From Cruorifilaria tuberocauda (Eukaryota > Nematoda > Chromadorea > Rhabditida > Onchocercidae): a stretch of 28,962 nucleotides of DNA. Below, one piece after another: positions 21,368-28,962 of the stretch (position 1 is its first letter; each line of letters starts with the position of its first letter). The DNA is taken from NCBI GenBank assembly GCA_013365365.1, contig JABVXU010000642.1, positions 1 through 28,962 on the forward strand, read 5' to 3'. The notes under the pieces were generated by a model that worked only from the letters and a program-made list of their open reading frames with translations, was not told the DNA's origin and did not search any database. Position numbers and translations under genes: made by a program.

Positions 21368-21490
21368 TTAAAGAAAATGTGGGCACTAGTAGCAGAAGAA
21401 AGTTCACTGACAAATAGTTTGAATAATATTACTGCAAAAATAAATAAACTTAAGACGGACTTGTGTGCCTTCTCCAATGATTCGTATCAG
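21368..21490 (+). CDS. Coiled-coil gene: exon 9
   Basis: Forty-one codons, LKKMWALVAEESSLTNSLNN to NDSYQ, phase 0 in and out, between TTATGTGTTGCAG and GTAACC. Coiled-coil pattern. Confidence 0.7.
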
Positions 21491-21558
21491 GTAACCTTTG
21501 TGACATTTACCAGAAATTGGCATATTTTCTGATTTTCGGTGTTTCTGATATATTACAG

Positions 21559-21663
21559 ATTACAAAAAGATTGGATGAAGTGCGGCTGCTCAAAAATCAG
21601 CTTTTAAATAATTCTGATTGCATGTTTTGTTCAAATTTTAATAAGTTACAAGCATACTATTGA
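21559..21663 (+). CDS. Coiled-coil gene: last exon
   Basis: Thirty-four codons and TGA, ITKRLDEVRLLKNQLLNNSD to KLQAYY, after ATATATTACAG. Helical start, then a Cys-containing tail. Confidence 0.65.
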   Translation: MTKRLDEVRLLKNQLLNNSDCMFCSNFNKLQAYY

Positions 21664-22419
21664 TATTTTGACATCTGAATGTTCATTTGCAATTGGTTTG
21701 CAGTTTCACCGTAACTTTCGATCTGGCAATTCAACAAATAGTTCGACAGTAATGTTTTTTTTTTCATGATTATTTAGTGTATTGTCTTCATTGCTTCATT
21801 GGAATGTGCGGTGCTTCAACCGAATATAAATTCCTCATTTTTAAATTTATGCTTTTTCACGGTTTTTGTTTCCATGTGTACGACATATGTATTCAACACT
21901 TAATTGTAGTCATGAGAATTTTTTTGAAAAGTATTGAGATAAATTTTCTTTTTGTTGTAGAAATATTGTAGCTTTTATGGTATTACAGTATTATTGTGTA
22001 TCCCAAGTAAGGCATTTAGGAAATTGGTAAGGTTCATGTACTGTTCGCAGTGTTTTTAAATTCAAACTTTTTTTTAATCTACTTTAATATTCATATTCAC
22101 AACCCATAGGAAGTATTGGAAATTTATAATTTCTTTGAAGCTGATGAAAATTTGGAGTGATGCTATTGACTTCACTGTTAACGTTGTTTCATTAAAAAGT
22201 TATTGTTTTCTAGTGTAGGATTAGAATGAACAATGTTGATGGAAATGTTAAGAGTGTCTTGTAGTCTGGAAAGTAATGATAGCATGTAGTATTTATATTT
22301 CTGTTAAATGTTTTAACTGAACTATAAATATAAGTGATTTTATGGTGAAAATGTGCTGTAATTACAGTGGTTTATTTGCCTTTCTTTCCTTATGTGAATA
22401 ATACATTCAAAAAAATGGC

Positions 22420-22425
22420 AATAAA
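22420..22425 (+). terminator. Candidate poly(A) signal
   Basis: AATAAA in an A-rich stretch 757 bp beyond the stop codon of the coiled-coil gene. The distance makes the assignment tentative. Confidence 0.25.
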
Positions 22426-24593
22426 TTCAATACTGTAAAATGTTTGTAAGAATAGGTGCTTACTATTTTGACCACCGTGAAATATTTCACTATAAACGAG
22501 TCTGATTGTTGATATCGAAACTGCAATGGGTTAAAAACTAGATTAAACAGCATTAAAAGCATCGTTTGTTTCTTGGTATCATTAAACTGTTTCGTGAAGA
22601 TAATAATGATCCATCTTGAACGTGTTTAGGGATATTAGTCTAATCGCTATTGCAAGTTCATAAACGCTCCAAATGCATAACTTGCTGGTATCAACTAAAC
22701 ATTATCCATTGCTTGTTTACACGTGTTTCAACAAAATGTAAGAAAAAGTAGTGTAGAAAAACAAAGCAAGTGATGAAGTTTGATGGTTATGATATGCGCT
22801 GAATAAGGCTGGGCTTTCCGTTCCTCCAAAACCAAACAATAAAGTTACTGAAGCGAGGTTAGTTGACGATTGGTACTGTGAATCTCTTCACGTAACCCAC
22901 TCCTCACTGCTCTAACCTTGTTATCACTTCACTACCAGGAGCTATGTTGCACTAAGTAAGAGCAATCCTTTATGTTTTTTTTTCCCCTGATTTTTGAATA
23001 TTGTTTAAAATTTAGTTTGTAATATTCCTGATCCTTATCATATTACTTCATCACAATTTCCTTTACATTGTGTCATTAATATCATCCGATATTTTCACAA
23101 AATAAGGGAACCCTCCAGGATGTGTTTCGATATGGATATGTAAGTTTTAGCAAATTAAATCTGCTTTGCCGTTGAAATGATGAAACAGTAATGTCAAGGT
23201 ATAACAGCAGAAATTTTAATGCCTGTTAGACGTAAAATGAGCGACTGATTGCGTTTGCGTTGTGGAGAGAGAAATAATAATTTAATATCTGGATCACTTT
23301 TTCCTAGTTGAGATACTAGTTCAACGAGTTGAATGTATACATATTAGATTGTTGTAGTAGCAAAATTTACTTCAAATAAAGATAATTCATCAATAAGCCA
23401 TTACTAATGGATCTACACTGACTTCAGAATACTGCAATTACGTGCATTCTGATATGCTAATAATCCTCCCCTTTTTCAGTTGTTCTTTTTAAGTATAGAC
23501 GAACGTAATCCAAACATTTATACCGTCACGAATGAATAAGTTATTATGAATCCAGTTTTTTGAAATGTTTTTATTTGTAGAAAAAATCGATATGGATATA
23601 TCACATTTGCGAGTTTTGAGAGCTGCTTGTGTTATATTCAGCAAACTTAGTTTTTCAGGTTAAGTTGGTTACTTTCAGTTTATATTACCATGAAAATGTC
23701 ATAATGCATAGTCAAAATGTCGATTTTACGAATTATTAAATTTTTAAGCTTTTTAAAATGTGAATAACAAGTTTCGATAGTATCAGTAATTTTTTGGCTG
23801 GGAACTTGAGCAATAATATATCGATAAGGGAAATCTTGGCACATTCATTTTTTGCCATAAAGCAAAAATTTTGTTTGAAGAGAGTTGCTATGTTTCGTAT
23901 CCGTATTATTAATAGTTATTCACTAAAAATATTTTCATTTAAACCAAATAACAAAACAAAATTTAGATTTAAAAATTGAAAAGGAGATATTCCATGATTT
24001 CTACTTTTTATTTGTTTATTGTTTATGCATGGAAACGGCGAACTGATTTTAAAACTCCAAAATTTATTGGGAGAGAAAGGGAAAAAGATGGAATTTTTTA
24101 TGACTATAAAGGGGAATTATTTGGAAATTATTTAAAAGGAAATATTTCGAAATTACTTGAGTTGTCAAAACAACCGACCTGTAAATTATGGTGGATCAAG
24201 ACCCATGCCATAGGTATCAACTAGAGATTAACACTTTGTAAACATACTAATGGGCATAATATGGACATATGTTAGCATGATGTTTGCTAATATCAAATTT
24301 TTTTTTGCTTTTTTTTAAAAATTTTTTTTGCTAATATCACATAATTCATTTTACTAATCCTGAGAACACTTCTAACTGATGAGGCTGATGCAAGAGAACT
24401 TACTCTTAATTAATATGTAATATATAACATGTAGACGGTCTGCATCATAGTAATTTTTACATACATTTATTTATTGAAATTTAAATTCCTCTTCAACTTT
24501 TGTCTAATTTATTGTTGCAGATCTATTCGAATGAAAGCTAAAAAGTAAAAGAAACCTTTTGAAACAGAAATATTTTATATGGTACATTCAAGA

Positions 24594-24599
24594 TTTATT
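24594..24599 (-). terminator. Candidate poly(A) signal of the lysozyme gene
   Basis: AATAAA on the minus strand, about 270 bp beyond the lysozyme stop codon. Confidence 0.3.
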
Positions 24600-24869
24600 G
24601 ATATACTGTAAAATGTTAGAGATAAAAGTACCTGCAATCGATTTCGATTCAGATAGAATGAACAAAATTGGTGAAGGAAAGTACAAATTCAATTTATCGA
24701 GCAGTGGATAAACTGGAATAAAATGATAATACAGTGCCCACTAGTAAAGCATATTTCTAGCAGCACTGAAGAAGAAAGACATCACGAATCCAAACAATAT
24801 CGAAGTAAGAATTCCGAACTCCGTTCAAATTGTAAGTATTTTCATATTTCCACATTGCGTACACAAATT

Positions 24870-25019
24870 TTAGCAGTGTGGACACTTTTGTTTTACAATA
24901 TTCCAATACGGCAATGTATCTTTGGAGCGGCAACCGTTTGCACCACCATCGTGAATTCTTGCTAGAGTTTCGCAATCGCTTTTCCCATAGCATTTCACTT
25001 TATAACGATTACTTAGTCT
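24870..25019 (-). CDS. ilys: i-type lysozyme: last exon (gene 24870-26308)
   Basis: The gene has four exons and encodes a 148-residue secreted protein of the invertebrate-type lysozyme (destabilase) family, which cleaves bacterial peptidoglycan; nematodes carry several members. This exon (49 codons and TAA, phase 0 in, acceptor TTAAATTCCAG) covers residues 100-148. It starts RLSNRYKVKCYGKSDCETLA and holds the family signature ARIHDGGANGC (residues 119-129; usually ARIHNGGPxGC), then LPYWNIVKQKC and PHC. The join to the previous exon recreates the family spacing C-x11-C (CLR/RLSNRYKVKC). With 14 cysteines in all, the fold is disulphide-rich. See exon 2 for the altered active site. Confidence 0.9.
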   Translation of the reverse strand, partial: RLSNRYKVKCYGKSDCETLARIHDGGANGCRSKDTLPYWNIVKQKCPHC

Positions 25020-25462
25020 CTGGAATTTAAAAATATAGCAACTTAACAAAAGGAATGAGACAATTTTTAACAGAAATTTTCAAAAATGAATTATCATATA
25101 CAGAACGGACATGGAACAAAAGAAGCCAATGTGCAAGTGGTGAAGCACTTCAACCCCTCTTCGTTACTCTTCCATAACTAATTCACCGAGTAAAGATTAG
25201 TAAGTCCCGTAATTTCCAATCCATCGATTTGGAAAAAATTATTTACCTTCATTATGGAAAATACTGCAATAATTAAAAAGTGAGCCTAAATTACTTTTTT
25301 AATAAATTTCATGATATAAAATATATAAGGTTTGAATATGACTCGTATGGATAGGGGAAATCAGATAAGTTTGATTATTTTATTCTTGTCAGCATTTTCG
25401 GATTGTTAAGGGAAATTCCATGTAGACTCCCGAAAATGCATGAATCCATGATATTAAATTAC

Positions 25463-25558
25463 CCGTAGGCATTCCTGAGAGCATTCATAATTTTCGGCGC
25501 ATGTTAACCATGCTTCCTCCTCATCTTGATCGTCTTCTTTACCCGGTTGATAACACTG
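25463..25558 (-). CDS. ilys: i-type lysozyme: exon 3
   Basis: Residues 68-99, phase 0 in and out, between TTCACATTACAG and GTAATT. QCYQPG matches the family's DCGxPG segment and EEAWLTCAENYECSQECL matches the AWxxCAxDxxCxxxCV segment. The linker between them (KEDDQDEE) is unusually acidic. Confidence 0.9.
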
Positions 25559-25892
25559 CTGTAATGTGAATTATTAACCTTCTAATTTCGATCATTAATT
25601 TCTATTTATTAAAAGGGACATTGCGATTAGCAAAAGCTAATTTTATTTCTTTTGATAAAAGAAATTGATGTTGTAAATATACATTAAGAAATGGATAAAG
25701 CAAAAGATCAAAAGTTTTGTAGATAATAAAATGTTGAGATCTTTTCAATTTATTTTATTTAAATTGGTATTTGTAACTAGTAGACGGCAGTCCATTTTAT
25801 GTTGTTTGAAATTAAATAGATCAAACTGAACGGAAATGACCACATTTTAAGCAAGGAAATGACAGTTTTTCAGTTGAGACAAGCACTCATAC

Positions 25893-26040
25893 TTTATAGT
25901 GATAGATGTTGAGTCGAAAATAGCCGCATCCATACCTTCCATGAATGTCCTCATCGCAGCCTTTTGGGACACATCCTGAATCTGCTTCACACATTGCTCG
26001 CATACAGTCACTTGGAAATTCCACTAAAGTTCTTAAGAAT
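25893..26040 (-). CDS. ilys: i-type lysozyme: exon 2, altered catalytic region
   Basis: Residues 19-67 (one base of codon 18), phase 2 in and phase 0 out, acceptor TACTGCTCAG, donor GTATGA. Family members read CLxCICxxESGCxxxGCxxDxxSxSCGYFQIK. Here the matching run is CMRAMCEADSGCVPKGC (30-46), then DEDIHGRYGCGYFRLN (47-62). The catalytic Glu before SGC is Asp38, the catalytic Asp is kept as Asp49, the second Cys of CxxCxC is Ala33, and one residue is inserted before Cys56. Muramidase activity is therefore doubtful. Confidence 0.92.
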
Positions 26041-26255
26041 CTGAGCAGTATATTTTCAGATAATTTTTACGAAATTTTCACTAAGTTTCAGCTGAAATTT
26101 CTGAGACAATTCCACATAAAATTCAAAATTCGGAAATTGGCATTTAGTCCCGTTAAATTCCCATAAAAAATAAATCGAAGTGAACAACCAAGGAAGACAT
26201 TTTGGTAAGGTTGCTTAACATGAGCAAAAACTAACCTTGTGGAAATATAAGCAAC

Positions 26256-26308
26256 GAATTCGGCTGGAAGAGCATCGAGATGTAGATTAAAATCAAAATA
26301 ATTAACAT
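26256..26308 (-). CDS. ilys: i-type lysozyme: exon 1, signal peptide
   Basis: ATG at 26308-26306; reads MLIILILIYISMLFQPN, a typical hydrophobic signal peptide, then two bases of a Ser codon. The donor used (GTTGCT) leaves phase 2, as exon 2 requires. A better-looking donor at 26235 (GTTAGT) leaves phase 1 in this frame and would break the protein, so the exon edge needs RNA data. Confidence 0.6.
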
Positions 26309-27648
26309 TGTCTTGCCGGATATATGCGTGAAGGATTAAATTAAGGACTGGCCATTATTGGAAATGGAAAAACTGCCCTAAAAATAATTACAGCGAACAG
26401 CTCATACCGCTGTATCAATAATGAGAAAGGATTTGTGGGCTATTAAAACCATTAAAACTTCCAGTTTTGAAAATTGAGATAAATGGTATTTTTTTTACCG
26501 ATGATTAATGATAATGAATAAATTAAGAAAAAAATGTACAATATTTTTTAGTTCCCCTAAATCTTGCACGAGAATCTTTAAGATACATAATCCTGGTACA
26601 GTACATCTGCTAAACTATGGAGATTTCATATTTTACAATAATAGAGATGATTATAAGAAGATAATGATAGTCAGCAGCGATAATGTCCTAGTATTGATCT
26701 CTTTTAAGCTTTTTTACTGCTGATTAGTAGCTTTTGAAAATTCCAAAATTTATTAGATTCTTCAATTGTTTATTAAAAGACTGTAAAATGTGATTTTTTT
26801 AAAGTCCCATGAATTCCTACCAAATATATACAAGATTAGTGGTGCTTAAAAACTGACTGACTACTGGTATAAAGCATATTTGCAGGAAGTTTATTGTTGA
26901 CAAAAAAAGGAATATTACAGATCATGCATTACTTCTCATATTAAATGAATAATGTAAGATAAAAATACAAACAACTTAGGGATAAATTACATCCTTATTT
27001 GGATAGAAAGTATAGTAACCGTTAAATTTAATAGCAATTCAAGCGATAAAACCTAAAACAGATGAAGTGATAAAGATCAAATGGATAAATCAAAATGGGA
27101 AATCTTCCCGGATTTCCTTCAACAATAAAATTCTCTTTTATCTAAATAATTGGAATTACTTTAACTAACATAATTTATAAAATTTTACTGCTCCTTCTTT
27201 TGAAGGTTGAAATCCTTTCTTTCTCTACGTACTTGAATTTTGCAATTTGTTGGATTGATATTTTGAAATGAAATAGCTAGAAATTATTTCTGTAAAATTT
27301 ATGTGGTTTCAAATTTTTGCTAGAATTACTCATTATCAATAATATTATAATAAAGTTAACTCCAAATAATTTCATTTTTATATTTTATCAAATGAATCAA
27401 ATGTAGTTAAATAATTTTTTCTATGATTTCTGAGATCTCGAAATGAATTAAGGATTTAAAAGTGCAAACACATTTCAAATATGAATTAACCCACAATAAG
27501 AATAGTAATGCAGGAATAAACGGGAGCTGTTCAGTGCTACAAAGTTTGCACAACTGAAAGTATATAAATTAAAAGTGATACTATATAGCTTAAATGATAT
27601 CATTTTTTATTAACGGTGTAGAAAATTTTAAGTATCACAAAAAGATGA
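26309..27648. other. Upstream region of the lysozyme gene and intergenic DNA
   Basis: Contains the lysozyme promoter but no motif I can name. One plus-strand frame, 26554-26723, follows a strong TATTTTTTAG acceptor and reads SPKSCTRIFKIHNPGTVHLL and on to TGA. It could be a last exon, but no partner exon was found. Confidence 0.3.
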
Positions 27649-27936
27649 AGAAGTTCGATAGGTCAGCATCAGCTGGTAAATCTAATATGGAAACCAACAA
27701 CCAAACGATCGGAAAAATGCATTGCCATCGATATTTTCCGGTGTATGCAAGCACTGAATCAACAGTGGTATTACACAGGACTTGCAGAACTACTTCACAG
27801 AACCCGTTCGCACAATTACATCAGTCTGTTGATCTATCTACTGTGTTTTGATACTGTTTTACTTCTACACTCGATAAGATATTACATTAGGTACTGTATG
27901 AGAATCTGTCATTTAATAAATATGAGTATAAAATAA
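27649..27936 (+). CDS. Open frame of 95 codons, possible exon or gene remnant
   Basis: An uninterrupted plus-strand frame between TGA 27646 and TAA 27934, unusually long for DNA this AT-rich, in a patch of higher GC. It contains KRSEKCIAIDIFRCMQAL and QQWYYTGLAELLHRTRSHNY, then a hydrophobic tail. The first in-frame ATG is at 27745. A second plus-strand frame (27594-27851) and a minus-strand frame of 59 codons overlap it, so the real strand is unclear. No homology recognised. Confidence 0.25.
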   Translation, partial: RSSIGQHQLVNLIWKPTTKRSEKCIAIDIFRCMQALNQQWYYTGLAELLHRTRSHNYISLLIYLLCFDTVLLLHSIRYYIRYCMRICHLINMSIK

Positions 27937-28090
27937 TATAAATAGTATAATATAAAATAATATAATATAAATTTAAATATAATATAAATATAATATAAAT
28001 TTAAATATAATATAAATATAATACAATATAAATAATATAAATAATAATATAAAAATAATATAAATAGTATAAATAGTATAAAATAAACTA
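27925..28090. repeat. A/T-only satellite-like tract
   Basis: About 165 bp made almost only of A and T in variations of ataatataaata, including two copies of a tttaaatataatataaa unit. Immediately follows the open frame at 27649-27936. Confidence 0.9.
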
Positions 28091-28962
28091 AGCTAGATAA
28101 ATAGAATGGTAATTATCACCGGTCATTTTGACTACACAATAATACTGTTTAAAGGATTGGCATTAGGTTCAAGGTTATGAAAGATTTTAAACTCATTATT
28201 CCAACCTCTATTGTTGCAAATTTCTACCCAAAACAAATAAGAACTGAATGTATGAAACATAATTCTTCGCTGTTTATAACAATATTTTTTAAAAAAGTAA
28301 ATATCGCTTATTCCTCATACGTTATGTATTGAAACAATAAACATGCAGAATGAATGGATTTGCATAAGTCGACTAACTGAAGGGTTCCTGATAGTTGGTT
28401 ATTCATTTAGATTTGCTTTTGAATGTATCAGATAAATTGTATCAAATTGCTTAAATTCTGAAATTGCCTACCTAATAAATCATGATTAGTCTGACCAGTT
28501 ATGAAGATAGACTGATTGATGAAAGCACTTGGAATTTGCAGTAAGTATAATATAAATTTAGCAGAAATTTCAATCAAAATGACTATACTATCCAGTCTGG
28601 TTTTTTATGATCCTTTAATCTATTTTATGTGAAGCAACACTTGACGATCAATTTACTGATTTTAAAGCAATCGATTTTCCCTGATTCGATAACCTTAAGG
28701 CAACTTTTTAATACTTTCTAATGGCTATTATTCCTATGGTATCATTTCGTACACAAAAATTACTAAAAAATTATGAAGTTATTTCCAATCGCCTGCCTCA
28801 ACTTCCTTGGAAAAAAACAAACAAAAGAATTTGCTAATTGAAAAGATACTCAAATTGTATGATGTATTTCGCAGTTCCCTTCTTGCCTTCGCAAGTCCTT
28901 ATTATTTTGTCGTCTGAATAGATAATTGAGTGACAGAGATTTGTTTTAAAAAGCAATGAAAA
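28091..28962. other. Intergenic DNA, nothing seen
   Basis: No open frame with splice support, no repeat and no RNA gene recognised on either strand. Confidence 0.4.

Larger units (their letters stand above)
21664..24869. other. Intergenic and UTR stretch without a supported gene
   Basis: Holds the probable 3' UTR of the coiled-coil gene and, from the other side, that of the lysozyme gene. Weak coding-like pieces occur: RNP1-like motifs near 23127 and 23587, a minus-strand frame reading NKVRAVRSGLREEIHSTNRQ near 22.9 kb, a 22-nt minus-strand piece with good splice sites at 24157-24178 (VGCFDNS), and a plus-strand frame at about 24762-24830 ending at a perfect GTAAGT donor. They do not assemble into one model. 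A tttgctaatatca duplication flanks a poly-T tract near 24.3 kb. Confidence 0.35.

Noticed and set aside
23790..24230. Two consecutive AT-rich open frames that suggested a bacterial endosymbiont (Wolbachia-type) insertion.
   Set aside because: No recognisable bacterial protein, ribosome binding site or composition break; the frames fit A/T bias.
24762..24832. Plus-strand frame STEEERHHESKQYRSKNSEL ending at a perfect GTAAGT, after a TTTCTAG acceptor.
   Set aside because: It lies in the probable 3' UTR of the lysozyme gene on the other strand and no partner exon was found, so it is noted only in the region entry.
1..28962. Search for tRNA, rRNA, CRISPR arrays, transposase genes and retroelements.
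   Set aside because: No T-loop-like motif in a cloverleaf context, no conserved rRNA stretch, no regular spaced repeats, and no transposase or reverse-transcriptase motif was seen by eye.

Overview
This is AT-rich, intron-rich animal nuclear DNA. No bacterial operon, rRNA or tRNA gene, CRISPR array, insertion sequence or known transposon is visible. Coding sequence occurs only as short exons (13 to about 200 nt) separated by AT-rich introns with GT..AG ends. Two facts point to a nematode: an invertebrate-type (i-type) lysozyme gene lies at 24.9-26.3 kb, and exons are tiny with acceptors mostly of the form TTTCAG or TTTTAG. The composition and intron style suggest a spirurid or filarial nematode, but that is inference. 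I built all gene models by hand from splice signals, frame and phase, so exon edges need RNA evidence.

Layout. (1) 1-17860, minus strand: one very large gene, or two in tandem, of about 30 proposed exons. It starts at an ATG at 17860 and runs off the left edge. Between the start and 12030, 19 consecutive exons join with no phase conflict and give about 372 residues. The helix-rich product belongs to no family I recognise. (2) 16114-17214, plus strand: a possible three-exon small gene nested antisense in an intron of the large gene (low confidence). (3) 17861-18117: a 257-bp head-to-head interval, probably a shared promoter, holding a TGCAACA/TGTTGCA inverted repeat. (4) 18118-21663, plus strand: a ten-exon gene for a protein of about 315 residues with a KKRKV-type nuclear localisation motif and a coiled-coil C-terminal half, not recognised. 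(5) 21664-24869: mostly 3' UTR and intergenic DNA, with two weak RNP1-like coding remnants. (6) 24870-26308, minus strand: a four-exon secreted i-type lysozyme of 148 residues, the best-identified gene here. Its catalytic Glu is replaced by Asp and one conserved Cys is missing. (7) 26309-28962: intergenic DNA with two uncertain plus-strand open frames and an A/T satellite at 27925-28090.

The genes show no sign of a shared pathway. The lysozyme would be secreted for defence or digestion, or may act without catalysis. The two head-to-head genes may share control through the interval between them. Repeats of note are an interrupted foldback near 13.8 kb, a direct-repeat pair at 5.73 and 6.03 kb, and several small hairpins and microsatellites.
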